Origin: Protula sp. h YS-2021
Lineage: Eukaryota; Annelida; Polychaeta; Sabellida; Serpulidae
Assembly (NCBI GenBank): GCA_949752745.1
Contig: OX457024.1
Span: forward strand, 112,453,414-112,517,413
Direction: 5' to 3'
Length of the DNA stretch: 64,000 nt
Part shown: positions 9,601-16,747 of the stretch, piece by piece
How positions within the stretch are numbered: position 1 is the stretch's first letter
Layout: each line of letters starts with the position of its first letter
Notes under the pieces: model-generated
What the model was told of the DNA's origin: nothing
Seen by the model: only the letters and a program-made list of their open reading frames with translations
The model's database searches: none
Translations under genes and position numbers: made by a program

Positions 9601-10321
9601 TGTAAGAAAGCGAATCAATGTTGAACTTGTTCACCAGGAAAAGCGGTTCAAGAAACTTGTGGCCAAACCTTCCTTCCACAAATTTAGAATTTTCAACGAA
9701 GATTTGACCGCGGTACATTTGCGCAAAGTGGATCTGCTTCTGGATAAACCCATTCAAGTTGGTTTCACCATTCTCGACCTCAGCAAGGTGCTCATGTTCC
9801 ACTTTCATTACAACTACATCATGACCAAGTATCCCGACGCCAAGCTGTTGTTCAGCGACACCGACAGTCTATGTTATGACATAGGAACGGAAGATATCTA
9901 CAAAGACATGCAGGAAGATGCCGACTTGTTCGACACAAGTGACTATCCGCCAGATCATTTCCTGCATTCCAACGTGAACAAGAAAGTGCTTGGGAAAATG
10001 AAAGATGAGACGGCGGGCATTCCCATTGAAGAGTTTGTTGGACTTCGGCCGAAAATGTATAGTATGATGTATGGTGGGAAAGAAAAACGTACGGCTAAAG
10101 GCATCACTCGCGCGTGTCAAAGACGGATGAAACATCAGCAGTATAGAGACAGTTTGTTCAACCAAACGCAAACGATGACCACAGGACACATCATACGAAG
10201 TCATAACCATCAGATCTTCTCGGAGAAGTTGAGGAAAGTGGCTCTCTCTCCTTTTGATGACAAGCGATATGTGATGAGTGATGGCTATTCCACTTTGGCG
10301 CATGGACATTACAGTATATAA
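6632..10321 (+). CDS. Protein-primed family B DNA polymerase (Polinton pPolB)
   Basis: Replicates the element by protein-primed synthesis (family knowledge). The frame opens at 6578, but the TATA position favours the ATG at 6632 (1229 residues). Numbering from 6578: C2HC fingers at 24-42 and 78-96; a region with KCFLWS and, later, RHYC; a third finger from C395 (C-x2-C-x12-H-x3-C); exonuclease motif I DFE near 449; an endonuclease VII-like Cys/His module with DHDH from C533; exonuclease II NLRGYD to 593; exonuclease III YLKSDVLLLAD; polymerase motif A with D835 in DANNLYG; motif B KLMNNSVFGK from 995; motif C DTDS at 1094. All catalytic motifs are present and there is no break. The promoter sits in the inverted repeat. 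Stop codon overlaps the next TATA box. Confidence 0.96.
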   Translation: MATVYCHECDVTFPSLEVFVTHRCKPARLKRAREELVEQIEVKRRKTLQDDVERPDPVLCGECIKIFPSLDAFETHACAEMENVSHEEQRKKETGQVGRGRRVSLGENAQERRFEPEDGSDLLLEMRQQENRIKRHLLETLNHGMKWYIVVHARFKKMTPNVEGVMVEQVDNAFISSPTYAAYNPTDIEKDLPEAYKELFTRFDEHERQGSGWVLDNILFIEVHTATSAPLEASSFIPLPKKVKSTKAVLNIQNKDNKCFLWSVLAHLHPSSSNNLQRVHQYKVFENELKVEGMTFPTPITDIPKFEKENDVSINVFGYEHDVVVPIQLSRNTSTNSAREINLLLISNDKTRHYCLIKNFSRLMAYRSKHKAAAFYCFNCLHGFMRQDLLDEHREVCDKHGAQRLSFPKEPFIKFKNVAKQQRAPFVIYADFECFTKKHEEGDKYQHHRPNSFAYVVVSQYDTRAPVLYRGDNAVKVFLDHMVNERDRIVHGLQQKKKMVMTHEDEEHYKNATDCYICHEPLGADHVRDHDHINGKYRGAAHSQCNLQFRFRKDQQGVEDSFIIPVFFHNLRGYDSHLIMEEIGKFKNERITVIPNTVEKYIAFTMSNLKFTDSYQFMSTSLQKLVSNLAAEGKENFYHMTSHIHDSDQQELLLRKGVYPYDYVDEPSKFAETQLPSKDKFYSLLSEEDISDEDYAHAQKVWETFHCTTFGEYHDLYLKSDVLLLADVFENFRHVCLNTYELDPAHYYTAPGLSWDAMLKATKVKLELINDIDMYQMVEQGLRGGISVITHKYAKANNPYVADYDPTKPTNYLTYLDANNLYGWAMSQSMPESGFMWVSEPESIDFMDVDEDDEIGYILEVDLEYPYSIHDRHNHYPVAPERKCVKVGELSKHSQKLRKDLNMKGKPSEKLIPNLCDKKKYVLHYRNLQQYVSLGLKVTKVHRAIMFAQSKWLAKYISLNTEKRKLAKNPFEKDFFKLMNNSVFGKTMENVRKRINVELVHQEKRFKKLVAKPSFHKFRIFNEDLTAVHLRKVDLLLDKPIQVGFTILDLSKVLMFHFHYNYIMTKYPDAKLLFSDTDSLCYDIGTEDIYKDMQEDADLFDTSDYPPDHFLHSNVNKKVLGKMKDETAGIPIEEFVGLRPKMYSMMYGGKEKRTAKGITRACQRRMKHQQYRDSLFNQTQTMTTGHIIRSHNHQIFSEKLRKVALSPFDDKRYVMSDGYSTLAHGHYSI

Positions 10322-10323
10322 GG
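10315..10323 (+). promoter_or_regulatory. TATA box of the PC4-like gene
   Basis: TATATAAGG overlapping the polymerase stop codon (10319-10321), 54 bases before the ATG at 10377. Confidence 0.55.
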
Positions 10324-10376
10324 GGGAGACACTTCAACTTTAGAGTCAGTTGAAGTGTGAACACTGAAGCGTCAAC

Positions 10377-10739
10377 ATGAATCGGAAAAGATCTGCAACA
10401 ACGGATATGGATACTCTTGCTGATACAGTCAAAGACATGAATGTGAAAAATCCTGATACTACCATCAAGAAATTAAAAGTGGAGACGGCGACGGCGACGG
10501 CACCAACACCACAGTCGTGGGATGGAATGCTTTCTCTGGGCAATGGAAAGTATATCAAGATTATGAAACAAAGTAATGAAGGTGTGATAAACATTCGCAA
10601 ATACCTCAGAGATGAGGGGACTGGAAAAAACCGTCCAACGAAAAAGGGTATCTTGCTGACAATACCTGAATGGAAAATGCTGAAGAAGCAGGTGAAAGAA
10701 GTGGATAAAAGGCTTCGCAGACAAGACGACAAGTCATAA
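10377..10739 (+). CDS. PC4/SUB1-like single-stranded DNA-binding protein
   Basis: 120 residues. After a ~50-residue Lys/Thr-rich tail comes a domain that reads like the human PC4 (SUB1) core: LGNGKYIKI, then INIRKYLRDE, then PTKKGILLT, then EWKMLKKQVKEVDKRLRR. PC4-family proteins bind single-stranded DNA and act in transcription and replication; here a role in coating displaced strands or in late transcription would fit but is inference. It is the first of four PC4-like genes in a row (10377, 10753, 11133, 11507) downstream of the polymerase. Confidence 0.75.
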   Translation: MNRKRSATTDMDTLADTVKDMNVKNPDTTIKKLKVETATATAPTPQSWDGMLSLGNGKYIKIMKQSNEGVINIRKYLRDEGTGKNRPTKKGILLTIPEWKMLKKQVKEVDKRLRRQDDKS

Positions 10740-10752
10740 CAAGGTAACAATC

Positions 10753-11127
10753 ATGAATGCACTCATGTTGGACGATGGTGTTTACCTTAAAGTTAATGAG
10801 AGGAATGAAGTGATGATGGGTTCTCGGAGAAGTTCTGCTTATCGGTTTAAACCTGAAGTGTGGAAAGACTTTAAAAACATACCGCTTGAACCTGGGTTTC
10901 AACGCAGACTTGAAAATAAACTGGAAGTGACGGTGGCTGAATATGATTCTAAGATACGTGTGACATTCTGTAGAAATCTTTTACAGGATTATCCAAAGGA
11001 TTATAAGGGAGTTGTGCCAGATACACCCTATGCACAGTTGATCTTCTTTGATATCAAGAACTGGCGCGCAGTCCTACGATTCCTAGAAGCGATACAACAT
11101 CCGCTGTTCAACATCATCCGAGTATAA
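10753..11127 (+). CDS. Diverged double PC4-like protein
   Basis: 124 residues, starting 13 bases after the PC4-like gene, so probably on the same transcript. Two halves each show the strand-strand-strand-helix rhythm of the PC4 core: the first ends FKPEVWKDF, the second LIFFDIKNWRAVLRFLEAI, both matching the IPEWKMLKK position of the upstream gene. Sequence identity is low, so this is a fold-level assignment by eye. No other motif is seen. Confidence 0.6.
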   Translation: MNALMLDDGVYLKVNERNEVMMGSRRSSAYRFKPEVWKDFKNIPLEPGFQRRLENKLEVTVAEYDSKIRVTFCRNLLQDYPKDYKGVVPDTPYAQLIFFDIKNWRAVLRFLEAIQHPLFNIIRV

Positions 11128-11132
11128 AATAC

Positions 11133-11481
11133 ATGGACGAGATGGAAGACTATGTGTTGGATTATGAACCCATAACATATGGATTCTCATACATGAGAAA
11201 CTTATGATGATATTGTGCTACGACATTTTGGACAGTATCTCGTCCTATCGCTTGATGACCAATCCGTGTTGAAGGATTATCTAGACAAGTTGAGAATACC
11301 CGGCTTTCTCCTAGCAGTCTCAAATGAATTAGAAGTGCGTGTGACTGAGAACGGTCTAGACGTGTTTGTACAATTTCGCCAATATGACGAGCTTACAGAA
11401 CACTACGACATCATCACCCTCAGCACAGTGGAATGGAACGCGCTGTTACAAGCATTGGATTGGAAAGAACCTAACGCTTGA
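11133..11481 (+). pseudogene. PC4-like accessory gene with a frame break
   Basis: A frame opens at the ATG 11133 and stops at 11207. The following frame (open from 11197 to 11481) has no ATG of its own and carries the PC4-like helix signature (TLSTVEWNALLQALDW). The two overlap around 11197-11204, where an extra base in a short A run would explain the shift. It may be a real lesion, a sequencing error, or a frameshift used in expression. A tataaaat sits only two bases before the ATG, too close to serve it. Family relation to 10753-11127 and 11507-11746 is by eye. Confidence 0.5.
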
Positions 11482-11506
11482 ATTCAAAGAGTATGGAATA
11501 CAACTT

Positions 11507-11746
11507 ATGCGGGGTACCAAATTCATTGAGCTGACACAGCCTATGCGGCTGATGCGGCTGATAGACTTGGAAGAAGGATATGAACTGAAACTGTCTGAAC
11601 ATGTTACTGTGAAAGTGATAAAGTTTGGTGATGTGCGTTATGTAAGCTTTCATAGCATTTACAAATACGGGTATAATGTCTATGATACCTATATCAATTT
11701 AGATTCTAATGAATGGCATGCATTGATGAATGTATTGAAAAAATGA
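11507..11746 (+). CDS. Small PC4-like protein
   Basis: The same frame extends upstream, but that part overlaps the preceding gene, so the ATG at 11507 (79 residues) is chosen. It contains VRYVSFHSIY, then DTYINLDSNEWHALMNVLKK, which lines up with the last strand and helix of the PC4-like domain and closely with the second domain of the right-arm paralogues (MRYVSF ... INMNDGEWETLLQEM). Last gene of the left arm; AATAAA follows in the AT-rich repeat. Confidence 0.6.
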   Translation: MRGTKFIELTQPMRLMRLIDLEEGYELKLSEHVTVKVIKFGDVRYVSFHSIYKYGYNVYDTYINLDSNEWHALMNVLKK

Positions 11747-12085
11747 CTGTGTTTGTAAATAAAAAGTTTGTAAATAGTGTAAATAAAAGTTTGTAGTTAA
11801 GAATTTTGTAAATAGTGTAAATAGACTTTGTAAATAAAAGTTTGTAAATAGTGTAAATAAAAGTTTGTAGTTAAGAGTTTGTAAATAGTGTAAATAGACT
11901 TTGTAAATAAAAGTTTGTAAATAGTGTTTGTAAACTTTGTAAATAGTGTTTGTAAACTTTGTAAATAGAACACAATAAACAAGACTGTTTGAAAACTTGG
12001 TTTGTTTTATTTAACAACAACAACTTAACTAATATAACAACAACAACTTAACTACAACTTAACTAATATAACAACAACAACAACA
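11747..12085. terminator. Convergent polyadenylation zone with AT-rich repeats
   Basis: Units of tttgtaaatagtgtaaata fill 11750-11965 and contain AATAAA for the plus-strand genes. At 12002-12010 ttttattt gives AATAAA for the minus-strand block. ACAACA/ACTTAACTAA repeats follow to 12085. No coding sequence. Confidence 0.6.
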
Positions 12086-12523
12086 TTAATAAAACAATGG
12101 TTTATAATGTCTATATACAAAGTCCTTTACAATAAAATCGCCATCCTTTCTTTTTAATATATTCACAATATCAAACATACTCTGACCTCGAGCTCTATGT
12201 AATATATAATATACACAATAAAAACCACATGACGATGATATTGGCGTTTGTAATGAGATAGAATTATACATATAGTCATTTCTTAAAAACATATCTAAAC
12301 GATCATCGAGAGGGAACAGTCCATAAGAGTCAAAATATTCCACAGGGTCTTTATCATAATACACTGCCACCCAATGTTCTCCTGGTTCATCTTGATCGTC
12401 TGTGTTGATCACATAGGCACCGCGTTGTAAAGACGGTAACTGGTCCATGGCAAACACGCCTTGAAACAAGTCTTTGGTCATGACATCACGACTCAATATG
12501 GCATCAATCTGCTTCGTGTTCAT
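12086..12523 (-). CDS. Adenain-like maturation cysteine protease
   Basis: 145 residues. The catalytic set of the adenovirus protease (C5) family is visible in order: His50 in GEHWVAVYY, Asp65 in YFDSYG, Gln92 in SLQTP and Cys99 in SSSCGFYC. Length is a little shorter than adenain (about 200). By family knowledge it would cleave capsid and core precursors during virion maturation. Its ATG overlaps the stop of the major capsid gene (ATGA), and it is the last gene of the nine-gene block, ending just before the polyadenylation zone. Confidence 0.9.
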   Translation of the reverse strand: MNTKQIDAILSRDVMTKDLFQGVFAMDQLPSLQRGAYVINTDDQDEPGEHWVAVYYDKDPVEYFDSYGLFPLDDRLDMFLRNDYMYNSISLQTPISSSCGFYCVYYILHRARGQSMFDIVNILKRKDGDFIVKDFVYRHYKPLFY

Positions 12524-13893
12524 GACTGGTAGTCGAATTGGATGCTGCGATTTGCACTGATCTCAATAATGTTGTCAAATTCAGCATAGACAATGACATT
12601 GATGGTAGGTTGCAAAGCCGTAGCAAAGTTCATTTCTAGCCGCAAATTCCCATGCTTGATCAGGGGGAAATGATCATCACCATCATAATCCGGTGTTAAG
12701 TCAAACGAAAATAAAGCATAACCTGTAGGCCAATCTTCCCGTTTTATAATGGAACTTTTCTCACCATTCAACCGATCAAACGATTTGTAAAGCGTTTCAA
12801 AAGCGTTCAGGTATTTGTTCTGTGTAATGTCAAGCTTGAGAGGTTTGGATAGAACTGGTTCACCATCCGTGTACAGTTGCATATAGTCCAGATCAAAATG
12901 TTTGAAATCATATGGATTCCTCAATACTGATCCACCAAAAGCTTCATTATGAACCAGACCAATGACAATACGATTTGGTAAATGACCCAAAAAGATGTTA
13001 TCTTTCACAAAAGACTGAAATCCTGCTGGAATAGCTAAGACTTTACATTCTTTTCTAGTGATGATGATCTTGGCAGGACTTTTCATCAATGCATCTGTAT
13101 GTCCTAACTGAATACCTGGACTCACCCTCACTTTGCGAATGGTTAAAAATGCCTCTTTCACTTCTACCTTATAGGTATTATCTGCAGCCATCAATACATA
13201 GTCATCTTTTTGTCTATGAAAACGCAATTTCAAACTGATGCCATTCGGAAGATAACGATCCCGCTCAAACAAATCTATCCTTAAACCACCTGCGAGCATA
13301 ACATCACGGCTAAGACGAGTATGTAAATAACGATGATGTAAGCCATTATTGCCTTGCTCAGCCAAGTCACCACCGTCAGCATTGACATGAAACCCGGATA
13401 CATATTGTTCATGATTAGGTCTTTTCACCTCATGACTATTCATTGACCCAGCAGTATCCTTGTACATGAGACGCATAGAGCGCTCAGAATGTAGACTTTC
13501 TTCCGAATCATGGATGAGATGAGAGATAATGCTGGTATAACCATGAGTATTGTTGCTATGCGAAACCAAACGATCATTCAGAAACAATTCAGTATTAGAC
13601 CATAACCCATTAAACACATCATTGATGCAAGAGACATTATCATCTGCGCCACACGCTGTTCCATCAGCCTTTAGAATGCGACATACAATATGAAGTTTGC
13701 TGTTCTTTAAATCTAGATATTCTTCTGTACTCGCAGGAATGTAGAATTCTATTGGAGCGCCTTCTCTAATGCTTGTAAGTGGTTGATAGTCAACATTATA
13801 ACTTTTCTCTACAGCAGTTTGCGTTGGTGGTACGTGAAACCATTCCAATGGAGAAAGACTACATTCACACGAATGATTATGAATGAGAGACAT
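12520..13893 (-). CDS. Major capsid protein (double jelly-roll type)
   Basis: 457 residues, mostly beta-rich by eye, with no enzymatic motif. The N-terminal region (PLTSIREGAPIEFYIP, then a conserved LKNSKLHIV segment and an NDRLVSHSN segment) is what molluscan and other invertebrate databases label F54H12.2-like, which is the Polinton major capsid family. Position between the minor capsid/core genes and the protease matches other Polintons. It forms the icosahedral shell in the family model. Overlaps the protease start by four bases. Confidence 0.8.
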   Translation of the reverse strand: MSLIHNHSCECSLSPLEWFHVPPTQTAVEKSYNVDYQPLTSIREGAPIEFYIPASTEEYLDLKNSKLHIVCRILKADGTACGADDNVSCINDVFNGLWSNTELFLNDRLVSHSNNTHGYTSIISHLIHDSEESLHSERSMRLMYKDTAGSMNSHEVKRPNHEQYVSGFHVNADGGDLAEQGNNGLHHRYLHTRLSRDVMLAGGLRIDLFERDRYLPNGISLKLRFHRQKDDYVLMAADNTYKVEVKEAFLTIRKVRVSPGIQLGHTDALMKSPAKIIITRKECKVLAIPAGFQSFVKDNIFLGHLPNRIVIGLVHNEAFGGSVLRNPYDFKHFDLDYMQLYTDGEPVLSKPLKLDITQNKYLNAFETLYKSFDRLNGEKSSIIKREDWPTGYALFSFDLTPDYDGDDHFPLIKHGNLRLEMNFATALQPTINVIVYAEFDNIIEISANRSIQFDYQS

Positions 13894-13897
13894 GATT

Positions 13898-14239
13898 TCA
13901 AAAGATATCTTTGCGATATTTTGATGTTATCCGTCTGGCTGTTTTTCGTCTTCTGGCACGTTTCGTCGGTTGCACACGCTTTTGTTCTCCAAACACACGT
14001 TCTGCTACTCGGCCCGTCACATCTTTCGCGACATTCTTTGCAGCCTTCTTAAGATGTGGCGCAACGATCTTAGCCCCAGCCTTAAGTAATGGAATAGCTT
14101 TGCGAGCCAATGATCCCAGTATTGAACCAATACCATCGCCATATTGGATTCGCGCTCCTTTGAATCCTGGTAATTCCCCGCCCACTTGACGAAGAAAATG
14201 GTTGCGATATGCAGACGGATCGTGTGTATAAGCTTTCAT
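13898..14239 (-). CDS. Basic core/lytic-like protein
   Basis: 113 residues, very basic. A Gly-rich start (VGGELPGFKG) leads to an amphipathic stretch (ILGSLARKAIPLLKAG) and a Lys/Arg tail (RARRRKTARR). This recalls adenovirus minor core or protein VI-like factors, and LPGFKG is near the adenain cleavage pattern, but both are resemblance only. Its ATG overlaps the minor capsid stop (ATGA) and the major capsid gene starts four bases after its end. Confidence 0.6.
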   Translation of the reverse strand: MKAYTHDPSAYRNHFLRQVGGELPGFKGARIQYGDGIGSILGSLARKAIPLLKAGAKIVAPHLKKAAKNVAKDVTGRVAERVFGEQKRVQPTKRARRRKTARRITSKYRKDIF

Positions 14240-14997
14240 ATTGCTTTTGGTCGAAAATGAAGTTTACAGATCACCTTTCCAGTTTGAAATGGAACATTAT
14301 GGCCTGTGTCGTCCTTAATATTCATTTCTATCATGTCAAATTTGGATGTGTTTACAGGAACATAATGCGGTTCGCCATACGTTTTCATGATAATATCTCC
14401 ATCATGGCCTTGTATGCCAACAGAACGTAGTAACGGAACATAATAATCACCAACAACTTGTGGTTCACAAATGCTACAATACACATACAGTGTATAAAAC
14501 CCCTGTTTCACATCCGCTTTATGGTCAGCTGTACATGTTTCAGTATACCATTGATCTGGGATAAATCCTAAAATCTCAGCCAATCCAGCGGAGAAGGACA
14601 CTTCAAAGCCATAATTTAGAAATAGAAAAACTCGTCGTCTAATCTTATCATACTTTATCCGAATAGCTTCTTTAAGTTCATCTTTCATAGAATTAGTCGC
14701 TTCTTCATTCACTGCCTGACATATTTCTTGTATGGATCTATAGTAGCCATAAGGAATATTAATAGTCTCAAGTGTCTCTGTCAGTGGTTGTTGTCGATAC
14801 TGAATAGAGTAGTCCATGTCATGTCTCATCGTTGTCCATGTATGTGGATATTGAATTTCAGCTAAAGCCACTTCATATTTTCCATTCAGATAAATGGTTC
14901 GAGGCATACGAATTTGATAATTCGAAGCCTTGTTGTTGGGATAATAGGTCATACTCGCATTGCTAGGCAAAGTGATGTAAAAGCTTGTCGACTCCAT
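14236..14997 (-). CDS. Minor capsid protein (penton-like, single jelly-roll)
   Basis: 253 residues. The opening FYITLPSNASMTYYPNN, followed by NYQIRMP and YEVALAEIQYPHTW, is the typical start of the Polinton minor capsid protein, which occupies the five-fold vertices in the family model. No breaks. Starts eight bases after the 69-residue gene. Confidence 0.82.
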   Translation of the reverse strand: MESTSFYITLPSNASMTYYPNNKASNYQIRMPRTIYLNGKYEVALAEIQYPHTWTTMRHDMDYSIQYRQQPLTETLETINIPYGYYRSIQEICQAVNEEATNSMKDELKEAIRIKYDKIRRRVFLFLNYGFEVSFSAGLAEILGFIPDQWYTETCTADHKADVKQGFYTLYVYCSICEPQVVGDYYVPLLRSVGIQGHDGDIIMKTYGEPHYVPVNTSKFDMIEMNIKDDTGHNVPFQTGKVICKLHFRPKAI

Positions 14998-15005
14998 GAT
15001 GAGAA

Positions 15006-15215
15006 CTAAATGGTATAGGTGCGTTGACGTTGTCTATATACTTCACGATAGCGCGCGCCATTCGACCAAGTATGCCAAATCTCATCCTCATTCACATGGT
15101 CTTTTATTTCTCCTTCACAACACGCGCTTGTACATCTTATTTTTACAGGAATAGTTGGTTTATCTTCCTGACAACAACAACATAGCTCTTTCAACCATAT
15201 TAAAAATTTTCCCAT
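15006..15215 (-). CDS. Small Cys-rich protein with possible lipid anchor
   Basis: 69 residues. The start is Met-Gly-Lys-Phe followed by a Trp/Leu-rich stretch and four consecutive Cys (ELCCCCQED); a second Cys cluster (CTSACCEGE) follows. Gly2 and the Cys run suggest myristoylation and palmitoylation, although position 6 is not Ser/Thr as the myristoylation rule prefers. A membrane-linked virion or egress role is speculation. Overlaps the 190-residue gene by 16 bases. Confidence 0.55.
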   Translation of the reverse strand: MGKFLIWLKELCCCCQEDKPTIPVKIRCTSACCEGEIKDHVNEDEIWHTWSNGARYREVYRQRQRTYTI

Positions 15216-15772
15216 CCTTCAGGAAACTGTCTTTGTTGACGTTGTTTCATTTCTGTTGTAATGTCGTCACGAGTGGTCTTTTTACTAAACATTGTTTTTG
15301 GAATATTAGCATCTACAATTTCCTGGATAAATGGATGCCAGCCATATGGTGGTATGGCTCGTTCTTTTCTTCTTGTCGCCACCAATGCTTCTTTCATCAA
15401 ATCAACCATGTTGGAATTTGCTATAATATCGCCCGTTTTCAACACAAGTTCATTCTTCTCTGACCATGTCGTACCATATTTCTTCAGTTCGGCTAAAATT
15501 TGTGTTATTTTTCCATGATAGATAGGTTGAAAATGACTTAAAAATAACTTTTCTGGCTTTTCAGGTGATGATGATGATGATGAGGGCTTTTGCTGCCTAG
15601 ACTGACTTGTTCGTAAATGACGACCAAGAAGTTGAGACATTTCTATAGCCTTTTCACGTGTTCGTTTCCCACGTAAAAGTGTATTCACTTTCGTTTTGAT
15701 ATCATTTTTCTTTTCTAGCAACATTTTATATTCATATTCAGGAATGAGGACCATTTTCATCGTATGTTTCAT
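15200..15772 (-). CDS. Polinton protein of unknown function (MVLIPE type)
   Basis: 190 residues. Begins with MKHTMKMVLIPEYEY, a start seen in many Polinton proteins of unknown role, then a basic helical part, a Ser-rich linker (SSSSSSPEKPEK) and a C-terminal half with PPYGWHPFI and ANIPKT. Probably a virion component, judging from its place among capsid and packaging genes. Overlaps the stop of the upstream gene by four bases (ATGA). Confidence 0.6.
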   Translation of the reverse strand: MKHTMKMVLIPEYEYKMLLEKKNDIKTKVNTLLRGKRTREKAIEMSQLLGRHLRTSQSRQQKPSSSSSSPEKPEKLFLSHFQPIYHGKITQILAELKKYGTTWSEKNELVLKTGDIIANSNMVDLMKEALVATRRKERAIPPYGWHPFIQEIVDANIPKTMFSKKTTRDDITTEMKQRQQRQFPEGWENF

Positions 15773-16095
15773 TTTAGCAGTAGTTTGGCTAACAAGGGCA
15801 ATGCCAATCTAGCAATAACTCCAATGAATCCTCCTTTCTGATTAATCAACTTCTTTTTTCGTCGAAGGGATATCTTCTTATCTGCTAGAGTACGTAGCGT
15901 ATGACGTTCACGTTTAAATTCCTTAAACCGTTTTGAGCTTAAGGGTAAATGTCCTTGCAATATATTCAAACAAATTTCAAACAAGCTTGTTAATTCCTCT
16001 TTTGTAGCTTGCTGTAGCAAGGATTTGCGTCGTTTAGGCCCACTGCGTGCAAGCAAATGAAGAAACGGTTGGTTCGCTCGAATACGTTTAGACAT
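15769..16095 (-). CDS. Basic Polinton protein with hydrophobic C-terminus
   Basis: 108 residues. Arg/Lys-rich helical body (LLARSGPKRRKSLLQQA, then LPLSSKRFKEFKRER) and an end of INQKGGFIGVIARLALPLLAKLLLK, where GGF plus an amphipathic helix recalls adenovirus pX/VI-like tails. Recurs in Polintons as a conserved small protein; role unknown. Overlaps the ATPase gene end by eight bases. Confidence 0.6.
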   Translation of the reverse strand: MSKRIRANQPFLHLLARSGPKRRKSLLQQATKEELTSLFEICLNILQGHLPLSSKRFKEFKRERHTLRTLADKKISLRRKKKLINQKGGFIGVIARLALPLLAKLLLK

Positions 16096-16747
16096 CTTGA
16101 CTGCGAATGGTCAAATGAGTTGGTTCTTGTTCATACACTGCTTTATCAATATAGACATAATGTGTATCTTTTGGTAAAATGCCTGTACGAATACGTAGTT
16201 GATCATTTGTCTTTGGTTTTAAATCAATGAATAAATAACCATGAGGTTTGCTAGTAGCATCTTGATAGGCTTCTATGAGAAATTGAGATCTTCCAGGATA
16301 CATTTGTCGTGCTAATGTACTAATTTGTTGACTGTCTCTCGGATTTTTAAACAGAATGATATAATGTGTATTCAAACTAATATTTCGCATCTCTTTCCCA
16401 TGATGGAATAAATTATGTGCAATAAAGATAATGCTTAGATTTTGATGACTGCTGCCAACACTAAAGAGACGTGTCATACGCTCATCACTATGACATTTGG
16501 TCATTAAGTCATCAATGATAAGTAAGTTTGGTTTCTTCGGGTTAAAACGCTCTTCAATGTCATCTGGAATGCCTTGGTAAAATTCCACGCCTTTCATTCC
16601 CTTGTACAAAGGCTGATCTGCTGCATAAAGCCATAAAATGCTTTTTGGAGAGGGTTGAATCAACTTTTGTTCTAGAATTTCCTTCACCAGACACGTTTTG
16701 CCACTGCCTGTAGGTCCAGAGACCAAACATGTAAATGGATGCTTCAT
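16088..16747 (-). CDS. FtsK/HerA-type genome-packaging ATPase
   Basis: The frame extends to 16774, but the ATG at 16747 overlaps the integrase stop as ATGA and starts right at the domain. Walker A GPTGSGKT is within 20 residues of the start; Walker B is NLLIIDDL; a FIAHNLFHHGK segment follows. Length 219 residues fits the A32/Polinton packaging ATPases, which drive DNA into capsids. Intact. Confidence 0.9.
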   Translation of the reverse strand: MKHPFTCLVSGPTGSGKTCLVKEILEQKLIQPSPKSILWLYAADQPLYKGMKGVEFYQGIPDDIEERFNPKKPNLLIIDDLMTKCHSDERMTRLFSVGSSHQNLSIIFIAHNLFHHGKEMRNISLNTHYIILFKNPRDSQQISTLARQMYPGRSQFLIEAYQDATSKPHGYLFIDLKPKTNDQLRIRTGILPKDTHYVYIDKAVYEQEPTHLTIRSQDV

